Shown one piece after another: positions 1-7,400 of a stretch of DNA of 9,948 nucleotides. The stretch lies in NCBI GenBank assembly GCA_030037575.1, contig JASHRB010000313.1, positions 1-9,948 on the forward strand. The letters run 5' to 3'. The translations under genes were made by a program, and so were the position numbers. How positions within the stretch are numbered: the first letter of the stretch is position 1; each line of letters begins with the position of its first letter. The notes under the pieces were generated by a model. The model saw only the letters and a list, made by a program, of their open reading frames with translations. It did not search any database and was not told the DNA's origin. The stretch comes from Candidatus Sulfotelmatobacter sp. Its GTDB lineage: Bacteria > Acidobacteriota > Terriglobia > Terriglobales > Acidobacteriaceae.

Positions 1-298
1 GGCTGCTCGTGAGCGCACGTCCGGTCAGCGGAAATTGTTTCATTCGAGAAAAGGGCAGCAGTCCGGTCACATCCCCTGGCATGATCGCAAATGTCACGAG
101 CCCACCGGCCAGTTCACCTTTCACCTCAAGCTGCCCATCGAGGACCACGAACATCGCATCTGCAGGATCGCCCTGGCGCGCGTATATCTCGCCAGCGTTA
201 AGGTTCTGCTCTCGGGCCTGGCTGAGGAACCACGCAATCTGATCCTCCGGCAAATCCGCGAACGCGGGAAAGCGCAACAGCTGTGATGAAGTCGCCAT
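1..298 (-). CDS. Cyclic-nucleotide-binding-fold protein, N-terminal part (truncated by window edge)
   Basis: The minus-strand frame from the ATG at 298 stays open to the left edge, giving 99 residues with no stop. The sequence reads as a CRP/CNMP-type beta-roll: a leading LxxFPAFADLPEDQ segment, then GEIYARQGDPADAMFVVLDGQ at about residues 37-57, then a PGDVTGLLPFSRM stretch at about residues 74-86. The GE/GD/FVVLDG pattern is typical of the cNMP-binding fold. The position equivalent to the ribose-contacting Glu of E. coli CRP (in its GEL motif) is Leu here, so classical cAMP binding is doubtful. The ATG directly follows the TAA of the upstream flavoprotein gene with no spacer, so the two are almost certainly co-transcribed and translationally coupled. 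The rest of the protein is outside the window; it could be a small sensor, a transcription factor or an ATPase/kinase-linked sensor. The fold assignment is firm; the function is not known. Confidence 0.8.
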   Translation of the reverse strand, partial: MATSSQLLRFPAFADLPEDQIAWFLSQAREQNLNAGEIYARQGDPADAMFVVLDGQLEVKGELAGGLVTFAIMPGDVTGLLPFSRMKQFPLTGRALTSS

Positions 299-1969
299 TT
301 AGACCTTGCTCAGATACTGATGAATGAACTGCACCGCTACGGACCCTTCGCCCACCCCGGAGGCCACCCGCTTCACCGACCCATGCCGCACATCTCCGAC
401 GGCGAAGATGCCGGGCACATTCGTCTCCAGAAGAAACGGATCCCGGTCCAGCGCCCAGCCTTGGGGACGCTTCCCCTCGCGTATCAGGTCAGGACCGGTC
501 AAAAGAAAACCCCGCTCGTCTCGTTCGACCAAACCTCCCAGCCAATCTGTCTGCGGCAGGGCGCCGATAAAGATAAACATCGAACTGGCCGGCACCCGTT
601 CGATTTTGTTCGTGTCTGAACAAAGCACGGAAATCTCTTCCAGCCGCTTTTCCCCGTGCACTTCCACCACACTGGCCCGGGTCCAGAGCTGAATGTTTGG
701 AGTCCGTTCGATTTGATCGATCAGATAGCGCGACATCGTCGCGGCCAGCCCATCTCCCCGCACCAGGATCACTACCTTGTTGGCATATTTCGCAAAATTG
801 ATCGCGGCCTGGCCTGCCGAATTTGCTCCCCCCACCACGTAGACCATTTCTCCCTTGCACGAGAGGGCTTCCGTAGCTCCACCTCCGTAGTACACGCCGG
901 CGCCCTGGAGGCGATCGATTCCTCGAGCATGCAGTCGCCGCCACTGCACTCCGGTTGCGACCAGCAGCGCATGACAGGAGATCTCGCTTCCGTCGCCCAG
1001 CTTGATGATCCGGTATGGACCTTCCACCCGCACGCTCTCTGCTTTCTGAGGCGCCAGGATCTCTACCCCAAAACGCTGTGCTTGCACCACCGCACGCCGA
1101 GCGAGATCCCCTCCGCTGAGGCCGGTCGGAAATCCAAGATAGTTTTCGATTCGCGAACTCATGCCTGCCTGACCGCCCGGGGCCTCGCGCTCAATGATCA
1201 CCGTGTGCAGTCCTTCCGAAGCGCCGTACACTGCGGCGGCCAGGCCAGCAGGACCTCCGCCGATGATCGCCAAATCATAGAAATCGGTCTGGGCGCGGGT
1301 GCGCAGACCGACTTTTTGCGCGACCTCTGCCGGGGCACCTTCGAGCAACTTGGTGCCGTCGGGAAAAAGAACCACCGGAAGGCTTGCCGCCTCCGGTCCA
1401 AGAACCTCGAGAAGACGGCGAGTATCGGGGTCATGTTCGCTGAGTTCGACGTCTATCCATTGGTAGGGAACGTGATTGCGAGCAAGAAAATCCCGCAGTT
1501 CATAGCTGCGCGGCGACCAACGTGTGCCGAGCACCCGGATTCCTTCGAATGCCGGACGATAGGAGGCACGCCAATCATCGAGCAGATCATCCAGCTGGGG
1601 ATAAAGATGGTCCTCGGGGGGATCCCAGGGCTTCATGAAAAAGTAATTGATGTTGGCTTGGTTGATGGCACTGATGGCGGCGCTGGTATCCGCATAGGCA
1701 GTCAAGAGAGCTCGTTTCGCTTCGGGGAAAATCTGCATTCCCTCCTGCAGAAACTCGACGCCATTCATGCGAGGCATGCGTTGATCGGCCAGCATCAAAG
1801 CCACCCTGTCATTACGCACCTTCAGTTGCTTGAGAATATCGAGCGCTTCCTCGGGGGACTCGCTGCCGATCACCCGATATTCAGCCCCATACTGCGTTCG
1901 CAAGTCGCGCTCGATTGCCCGCAGCACATCGGAATCGTCATCGACGCTGAGCAGAACCGGCTTCGCCAT
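299..1969 (-). CDS. Fused response-regulator receiver / glutaredoxin-like / thioredoxin-reductase-like flavoprotein
   Basis: This 556-residue cytoplasmic protein has three parts. Residues 1-125 form a receiver domain with acidic cluster D10-D12, phosphoacceptor Asp62 (LADQRMP), Thr90 and Lys113 (MKPW). Residues about 142-227 resemble a glutaredoxin/thioredoxin fold, but the usual CPxC position reads SPRS (152-155). Residues 229-556 are a thioredoxin-reductase-like FAD/NAD(P)H oxidoreductase, with FAD motif GGGPAGLAAA (237-246), GGQAG (265-269), NAD(P)-binding GGANSAGQ (380-387) and C-terminal FAD motif FAVGDV (522-527). The CATC disulfide centre expected between the two halves of the NAD(P)H domain is missing: the region reads YYGGGATEAL. 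The databases' usual name, fused response regulator/thioredoxin-disulfide reductase, therefore describes ancestry rather than proven activity. No output DNA-binding domain is present, so phosphorylation probably acts on the enzyme itself or on partner binding (inference). The start is preceded by GGGAGG only 2 nt from the ATG, which is closer than usual, but a typical MxKPxLLSVDDD receiver N-terminus supports it. The next gene begins immediately after its TAA. Confidence 0.93.
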   Translation of the reverse strand: MAKPVLLSVDDDSDVLRAIERDLRTQYGAEYRVIGSESPEEALDILKQLKVRNDRVALMLADQRMPRMNGVEFLQEGMQIFPEAKRALLTAYADTSAAISAINQANINYFFMKPWDPPEDHLYPQLDDLLDDWRASYRPAFEGIRVLGTRWSPRSYELRDFLARNHVPYQWIDVELSEHDPDTRRLLEVLGPEAASLPVVLFPDGTKLLEGAPAEVAQKVGLRTRAQTDFYDLAIIGGGPAGLAAAVYGASEGLHTVIIEREAPGGQAGMSSRIENYLGFPTGLSGGDLARRAVVQAQRFGVEILAPQKAESVRVEGPYRIIKLGDGSEISCHALLVATGVQWRRLHARGIDRLQGAGVYYGGGATEALSCKGEMVYVVGGANSAGQAAINFAKYANKVVILVRGDGLAATMSRYLIDQIERTPNIQLWTRASVVEVHGEKRLEEISVLCSDTNKIERVPASSMFIFIGALPQTDWLGGLVERDERGFLLTGPDLIREGKRPQGWALDRDPFLLETNVPGIFAVGDVRHGSVKRVASGVGEGSVAVQFIHQYLSKV

Positions 1970-2010
1970 AACCTCCCGCTTTACTTTCCGATATGGCCGG
2001 GAAAATGAAA

Positions 2011-2060
2011 ATTATGCAGAAACGACCTGTTTAGATACAGAACGCGACACTTGGTTGCAA
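2011..2060 (-). promoter_or_regulatory. Candidate promoter region for the flavoprotein/cNMP operon
   Basis: Reading the minus strand, CATAAT (2016-2011) is a 5/6 match to the sigma-70 -10 box, about 40 nt upstream of the start codon, but it lacks a good -35 at 17 bp. An alternative is TTGCAA (2060-2055, 4/6 to TTGACA), then 17 bp, then TATCTA (2037-2032, 3/6). Neither is strong. The location in a 398-bp divergent gap makes a promoter here expected, but the exact boxes are guesses. Confidence 0.25.
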
Positions 2061-2270
2061 AACCCGCTACGCTGATGGACCTCTGACTGAGTGCGCCGTC
2101 GGTTGCATTCCCTCCGGGATTCGCCTCCCCATTGGCGATGTACAGAAGAAGTCCAGGACAGCGTGTTTTTTGGGCAAGCAAGCAGGCAGTTCAGACCGGC
2201 GATCCTCCGGCGCCTCTTTGCCCCCGCCGTCGGCAACAGACCAAGGCCATGCCGAAATGCCCCTGGTTCC

Positions 2271-2304
2271 TGGCGCTTGACTTGTATCTTTGCTGATGGA
2301 GAAT
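2271..2304 (+). promoter_or_regulatory. Candidate promoter upstream of the leader ORF/GH15 gene (sigma-70 or sigma-54-like)
   Basis: TTGACT (2277-2282, 5/6 to TTGACA) is followed after 16 bp by GAGAAT (2299-2304, 4/6 to TATAAT). The same stretch also reads as a near sigma-54 site: TGGCGC (2271-2276), five bases, TTGTA (2282-2286), with GT in place of the critical -12 GC. The sigma-70 reading would place the transcript start close to 2309-2311, leaving almost no leader before the small ORF; the sigma-54 reading would start near 2297. The two readings exclude each other and neither is secure. Confidence 0.25.
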
Positions 2305-2308
2305 CGAG

Positions 2309-2371
2309 ATGCGTGCCGCACACAGCGGAATTTGCATCGAAAGTGGCGAATCAGTTTTCTTCGACCTATGA
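2309..2371 (+). CDS. Possible 20-residue leader peptide coupled to the GH15 gene
   Basis: GGAG at 2298-2301 sits 7 nt before an ATG at 2309. The frame encodes 20 residues, starting MRAAHSGIC and ending VFFDL, and stops at TGA 2369-2371. That TGA overlaps the preferred GH15 start ATG (2368-2370) as ATGA, the classic arrangement for translational coupling. The GH15 start itself has no visible Shine-Dalgarno sequence, which makes a coupled upstream ORF a sensible way for ribosomes to reach it. The peptide has no recognised family and no run of one amino acid that would suggest attenuation. It could be chance, because ORFs this short are common. An alternative is that GH15 translation begins further upstream in its own frame, at TTG 2290, adding 26 residues that do not look like the family N-terminus. 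Confidence 0.35.
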   Translation: MRAAHSGICIESGESVFFDL

Positions 2372-4184
2372 GCTTCCAGCCGATTGAGAACTATGGCGTG
2401 ATCGGTAACATGAAATCGATCGCATTGGTGGGCATGAACGGTTCGATCGACTTCCTATGTTATCCGGACTCCGATTCGCCCACCGTATTTGCCGCTCTGC
2501 TGGATGAAAAGCAAGGAGGTCGTTTTCAGATCGAGCCGCAATTGACAGACATGCGCGTTCGTCAGCTCTATTTGCCGGATACGAACATTCTCATCACGCG
2601 ATTTCTGGCCGAGACAGGAGTTGCCGAGCTGACGGACTTCATGCCGATGGAAAGGGAAGGGGAACAACCCAATGAAATTGTCCGGATGGTGACGGGAATT
2701 CGAGGCACCGTGCATTTCACCATGCATTGCCAGCCGAGATTCAGATATGCCATGTCGGCGCACCGAACCGAACTCTGCCAGCGCAGCGCGACCTTTATTC
2801 CGGCGGAGGATGCCTGCCCGCCCATGAATCTGCATTCCACCGCCGATCTCGAGCGAGAAGCGGAGGACGTGTTTTCACGCTTTACCCTGCAAGCCGGCGA
2901 AACCGTAAGCTTCGTGCTGGCGGATCACGCCCGCAAGGGGAACCGCCGGAGATGGAGCTCATCGGTCTGCGTCTTCAGCAGACCATTCGATTCTGGAAGA
3001 CATGGATTGGCAAATCGAAATACAAGGGCCGCTGGCGGGAAATGGTTCAGCGCTCGGCTCTGCTACTGAAGCTGCTCATAAGCCGGGAACACGGGTCGTT
3101 GATTGCCGCGCCCACCTTCTCGCTTCCGGAAAAGATTGGAGGAGTGCGTAATTGGGACTCCCGGTTCACCTGGTTGCGGGATGCCACCTTCACACTTTAT
3201 GCGCTCATTCGGCTCGGCTTTGTCGATGAAACCGAGGCCTTCATTGCCTGGCTGAAAGGGCGGCTCAGCGATGATGCCCAGCGGGGACCGCTGCAGGTGA
3301 TGTACGGCATCGATGGCCGGCTCGAGCTGGAAGAGCGGACCCTGGACCACCTTTCCGGGTACGAGAATTCTCGCCCGGTGCGCATCGGCAACGCGGCCTA
3401 CAAACAGCTTCAACTCGATATCTACGGCGAGATGATGGACTCCATATACCTGGCCAATAAATACGGCGACCCCATCTCGCACACCGGGTGGGAAAACGTT
3501 CAGCGCATGCTGCAGTGGCTGGGAAGGAACTGGCGGCGCCCCGACGAAGGAATATGGGAGGTTCGCGGCGGGGCGAAAGAGTTCCTGCATTCCCGGCTGA
3601 TGTGCTGGGTGGCCTTTGACCGCGCCTTGCGGCTCGCACAGAAGCGTTCGCTTTCCGGTCCTCTCGAGACCTGGCAGCGCACGCGAGACGAAATTCAAAA
3701 CGACATTTTTACCAGCTTCTGGGATGAAGAACTGCAAGCGTTTGTGCAAGCCAAAGGCACAAAGGACTTGGACGCATCGGCGCTGCTGATGCCCATGATG
3801 AGGTTTATCAGCCCGCTTGATCCCATGTGGCTCTCCACTTTGAAAGCACTGGAAAAGACTCTGATCGAGGACACGCTTGTCCGCCGGTACGAGGTGGAAC
3901 CCAGTCATGTGGACGGCCTCCCCGGCGGCGAAGGACACTTTACTGCATGCTCGTTCTGGTATGTTGAATGCCTCGCACGTGCCGGTAGGCTAGAGAGAGC
4001 ACAGCTGCTCTTTGAAAAATTGTTGGGATACGCCAATCATCTCGGCCTTTACGCAGAGGAGCTCGGTTCCAACGGACAGCACCTCGGGAACTTTCCGCAA
4101 GCGTTCACGCATCTGGCGCTGATTAGCGCCGCAACCTACCTGGATCGGGCACTTTCGGGAACCGGCGACGCGGTGTGGCGATAA
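2368..4184 (+). CDS. Glycoside hydrolase family 15 (glucoamylase/trehalase type), frameshifted
   Basis: This is a GH15 enzyme, probably releasing glucose from alpha-linked glucans or trehalose by inverting hydrolysis; the substrate cannot be told from sequence. The preferred start gives MSFQPIENYGVIGN, the usual family N-terminus. An N-terminal beta-rich domain (about 1-190) precedes the alpha/alpha-barrel catalytic domain, recognised by KGRWREMVQRSAL, APTFSLPE, GGVRNWDSRFTWLRDA and GNFPQAFTH. Likely catalytic glutamates are in GIWEVRG (about E398, general acid) and AEE (about E564/E565, general base). No signal peptide is seen, suggesting a cytoplasmic enzyme. The reading frame breaks near 2937: the first frame runs LADHARKG and then stops at 3067-3069, while the family sequence continues one frame away as GEPPEMELIGLR. 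One missing G in the GGGG run at 2937-2940 restores a single ORF of about 605 residues, normal for the family. All motifs survive, so a sequencing or assembly error is more likely than decay. Confidence 0.88.
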
Positions 4185-4354
4185 GTTCGCAGCCCAATGT
4201 TGCGGGCACGGTTCCCGCCGGCTACCGCCGCCTCGAGTGACGCCAACCGCGCCGCTGTTTCCCCTCCAAGCATTCGCAAAATCTGAAAGCGTCCGCCTCG
4301 GGTGGACGCGTCCCGAGATTCGATTTTAAACGCTTCGGATACCCGCATTTTCAT
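4136..4354 (-). CDS. Doubtful small basic hypothetical protein
   Basis: A 72-codon minus-strand ORF begins MKMRVSEAFKIESRD (ATG 4354, or ATG 4348 two codons later). AGGA lies 8 nt upstream of the second ATG. Most of it lies in the gap between the GH15 gene and the receptor gene, and its last 49 bases run antisense to the GH15 3' end. The product is Arg-rich and Ala-rich, has no membrane segment, and belongs to no family I recognise. It would be divergent from the receptor promoter candidate at 4380-4408. It may simply be a chance open frame in GC-rich DNA, and I keep it only because it has a ribosome-binding site and does not shadow a gene over most of its length. Confidence 0.2.
   Translation of the reverse strand: MKMRVSEAFKIESRDASTRGGRFQILRMLGGETAARLASLEAAVAGGNRARNIGLRTYRHTASPVPESARSR
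4289..4309. other. Strong hairpin downstream of the GH15 gene
   Basis: GCGTCCGCC and GGTGGACGC form a 9-bp stem (one G-T wobble) around a TCG loop. It lies 105 nt after the GH15 stop. There is no directly adjacent T run on the plus strand, so it is not a textbook intrinsic terminator. It could still act as a transcript 3'-end stabiliser. On the minus strand it falls within the doubtful small ORF. Confidence 0.4.
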
Positions 4355-4379
4355 TTTCCTAAATACAGTGCTTGGAGTA

Positions 4380-4408
4380 GTGACTGACCTGATTTCAGCC
4401 TCTATAAG
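4380..4408 (+). promoter_or_regulatory. Candidate sigma-70 promoter of the TonB-dependent receptor gene
   Basis: GTGACT (4380-4385, 4/6 to TTGACA), a 17-bp spacer and TATAAG (4403-4408, 5/6 to TATAAT) form the best promoter-like pair in this gap. Transcription would start near 4415, giving a leader of about 75 nt that contains the AAGCC/GGCTT hairpin and the second TTGCAA site. Confidence 0.45.
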
Positions 4409-4424
4409 CGTTTTGATAAGCATC

Positions 4425-4451
4425 TTGCAAGCCGAGCGGCTTCTTTTGCAA
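4425..4451 (+). promoter_or_regulatory. Two TTGCAA palindromes flanking a terminator-like hairpin
   Basis: TTGCAA occurs at 4425-4430 and again at 4446-4451, 21 bp apart, about two helical turns. Between and overlapping them, AAGCC (4429-4433) and GGCTT (4438-4442) form a short stem with loop GAGC, followed by CTTTT. This could be a dimeric operator in the leader of the receptor gene, a small attenuator, or the terminator of upstream transcription. The 5-bp stem is weak. Confidence 0.3.
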
Positions 4452-4480
4452 CTTTGCTGATCCTTCCTTTGGGATAGTCC

Positions 4481-4486
4481 GAGGTG
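4481..4486 (+). promoter_or_regulatory. Ribosome-binding site of the receptor gene
   Basis: GAGGTG lies 4 nt before the ATG at 4491. It selects this start over the out-of-frame ATG at 4484, and the resulting protein begins with a proper signal peptide. Confidence 0.7.
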
Positions 4487-4490
4487 ACCC

Positions 4491-7400
4491 ATGAGGCATC
4501 GAAGTCCCGCGGGCCAGCTGGTGCTGCTGGCTGTTTTTATCTCGCTTTTCACCGGGGTCATGCAGGCTCAGTTTCGAGGTTCATTACGCGGAACCGTGAC
4601 CGATCCGCAGGGCGCTTCCGTTTCCGGAGCGAAAGCCACGTTGGTCGACACGGATACGGGCCTCACTCTGGTTTCGATTTCCGACGCCAGTGGTCTTTAC
4701 CAATTCAACGCCCTCCCGCGGGCTCCTTACCGGCTTACCGTTGAGGCGCCCGGCTTCAAGCAGAAGGTGCTTGAGAATGTGCAGATCATTCCTGACCAGC
4801 CCAACGCGCTGGACGTGAAGCTGGAAGTCGGCGAAGTTCAGCAGCGCGTAACCGTTTCGGGAACGACGCAAGCGTTAGATACCGAGACGGCCAACGTCAG
4901 CGGCACGGTCAGTAGCAATGAGATTCAGCACTTGCCGTCCTTTGGACGCGATGTGCTCAAAGTGGCTGAACTGGCCCCCGGCTCATTCGCCGACAATTCG
5001 CTGGCCAGCGGGAACGACAACTATAATTTGCCCGGCACCCAGACAAGCGGCGGGCAGTCCGGCGGTGCGGACGGTATTTTCAAAACTGAGAACGGCGCGC
5101 AAGTCATCGCCAACGGCAACCAGACCGAGAATAACGGCATTTCGATCGACGGCATCAGCACCACCAGCGTGGTCTGGGGTGGGTCGACGGTTATTACTCC
5201 CTCGGAGGATTCAGTTGACAACGTAAAAGTCGTTTCCAATGCCTACGACGCCGAGAATGGCCGCTTCAGTGGCGCGCAGATTCAGATCACTTCCAAGGGC
5301 GGCAGCAACCAGTTTCACGGAAGTCTGTTCTTTACCGCCCATCAACCCGGCCTCAACGCCAAGCAGCCATACAACGGTTATGGCAATGTCGACTTGAAAG
5401 ACGACAACAAGTTCAATCAGTTCGGTGGCAGCGTTGGCGGACCGATCTGGAAGAATAAGATTTTCTTCTTCTTTAATTACGAAGCCGTTCGCGAACCCAC
5501 TTCCAACCTCATCGGCAATGAGTGGTATGAGACCTCGGCTTTTGATGCCATGGCCCGTCCCGGCAGCATCGCCTCGACCTATTTAACGTTTCCCGGTAAC
5601 CCTGTCGTCGCCATAGGGATCAATCCCAACGGCGACTGTGCCGCCGCGGGCTTAACCCCGGGCGTGGACTGCAGAACGATTCCCGGCAAAGGCATCAACG
5701 TGGGCACGCCTTTGACCACGCCTCTGGGAAGCCAGGATCTGACCTGGACAAGCACGGCCAGTCCCGGCGTCGGCAGCGGCCTGGGCAATGTGGCCGACAT
5801 CGCGAACTACATCACCTCGAACCCCACCACGTTTACGGCGACGCAATATAACGGCAGAGTCGACGTCGACCTCACGCAGAGAGATCGACTTACCTTTGCC
5901 ATGTACTGGGTCCCGCTGACCAAGACGGATTACAACGGCGGCGAACGCGCTTACGACCTGTTCCATCACACACAGATCAACGATGCGTTTTCGGCCATCT
6001 GGAATCGCACCATCTCATCGACTTTTCTCAACGAAGCTCGGGTGAACGCGGCCGGATATCGCTGGAATGAAGTCGACTCGAACCCGCAATTGCCGGTCGG
6101 CCTTCCGCTCGACGACATCGGTCAAACCGGCAGCATTACGCTGAACGCCTTTGGACCGAGTGTTGGCACCATCCTCAATCAGTGGACCTACAGCTTCAAA
6201 GACGTCGCCACCAAAATCATCGGCAGGCATAGTCTAAAGTTCGGCGGCGAACTCACCCGCCTGTTCTATCTGCAGGATTGTGCCGCTTGCGGCGTCCCCA
6301 GCTACGACTTCTTCAATATCTGGGACTTCCTTAATGACGCGCCGCATACGGAAGGCTCCGGCTACAACGGCTTTAACCCAACCACGGGCATACCCACCAT
6401 CGAGCGCCAGGACGACCGCGAAGATGTCTGGGGCTTTTTTGCGCAGGATGATTTTAAGCTTCGCCGAAATTTGACCATCAATGCCGGGCTGCGATGGTCC
6501 TACTTCGGGCCGCTCTCTTCGAAAGAAGGCAATATGTTCGTCGCCACTCCCGGGGCGGGAGCGGATTATTTGACCGGACTCACCGTTCATCGGGGTGATT
6601 CCTGGGCGGCGCAAAAAGATAACTTCGGTCCGCAAATCGGTTTTGCCTGGAGTCCCGGGCACTTCAACGACAAGATCGTGATTCGCGGCGGATACGGCAT
6701 CAACTACAACCAGGAGGAAATCGCTGTTTCATCCAACATCGCCTCGAATCCCGGCTTGATCGTGACTCCGACCTTCAACATGTCAACACCAACTTCGCCC
6801 AATCCCGGCATCGTCTACGCCACGGCGACGAATCCGCACTCGCTTAACACTTATCCGCCCAATCCGCATGCGATTGTCACCTTTGGCCCCAACGGACTGC
6901 CCACCACGGGTACGGTGAATGTTGAGATCTTTCCCCACACTCTGCCCACGCTGTTGGTGCACCACTACTCGGCCGATATTGAGAACGACATCGGACACCA
7001 CCTGATCGCAACCGTTGGTTATGAGGGAAGTTTGTCGCGCAATATTTTCTTCCATGAAAATACCAACGCCGCTCCCGCCGCCGATGGCTTTTCGCTGAAT
7101 CCGCAAATCGGAGGGGGAGACAACTGGAATGTTTCCGGCTGGGACCAACTACAACGCCCTGCTCGCCGAATTGAAGCATGACTTTGCGCGGCAGTTTATG
7201 GCGGATGTGCAATTCACCTGGGCGAAGAGCCTTGACACAAGCTCGGGCCCTTACTATGAGCAGGATTATCCATACAATCCGAATTTGGATTATGGCCGCT
7301 CGGATTTCAACGTTGCCCGGGCTTTTAAGATTTTCGGCATGTGGCAGCCGGTTTTCTTTCACGGCAGCCGAGGCTGGATTGAAAAAATTGTTGGCGACTG

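Larger units (their letters stand above)
1970..2367. other. Divergent intergenic region
   Basis: This 398-bp gap separates the minus-strand flavoprotein operon from the plus-strand GH15 gene. It holds promoter candidates for both directions and a possible leader ORF at its right end. Between about 2061 and 2270 I see GC-rich short repeats such as CCGGCG and the 9-mer GCTGATGGA (2071-2079, repeated at 2292-2300), but no convincing gene, tRNA or recognised riboswitch. Confidence 0.6.

Noticed and set aside
9..286. Two plus-strand open frames at the left edge
   Set aside because: They are antisense to the cNMP-fold gene, which has a recognisable fold and abuts its operon partner.
656..2008. A 450-codon plus-strand open frame
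   Set aside because: It lies wholly antisense to the receiver/flavoprotein fusion, whose domains and motifs are unmistakable. The antisense product has a composition (many His, Arg and Ser) typical of a shadow frame.
2012..2323. A 103-codon minus-strand open frame in the divergent gap
   Set aside because: Its product has no family resemblance and is rich in Arg and Ser. It would cover the promoter region of both flanking operons, and no ribosome-binding site decides a start.
2925..2945. Programmed -1 ribosomal frameshift in the GH15 gene
   Set aside because: The zero-frame codons AAG GGG AAC do not form a standard slippery heptamer, and GH15 enzymes are not known to need recoding. A one-base indel is simpler.
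3063..3938. A 291-codon minus-strand open frame
   Set aside because: It is antisense to the GH15 catalytic domain, shows no recognisable family and is a shadow in GC-rich DNA.
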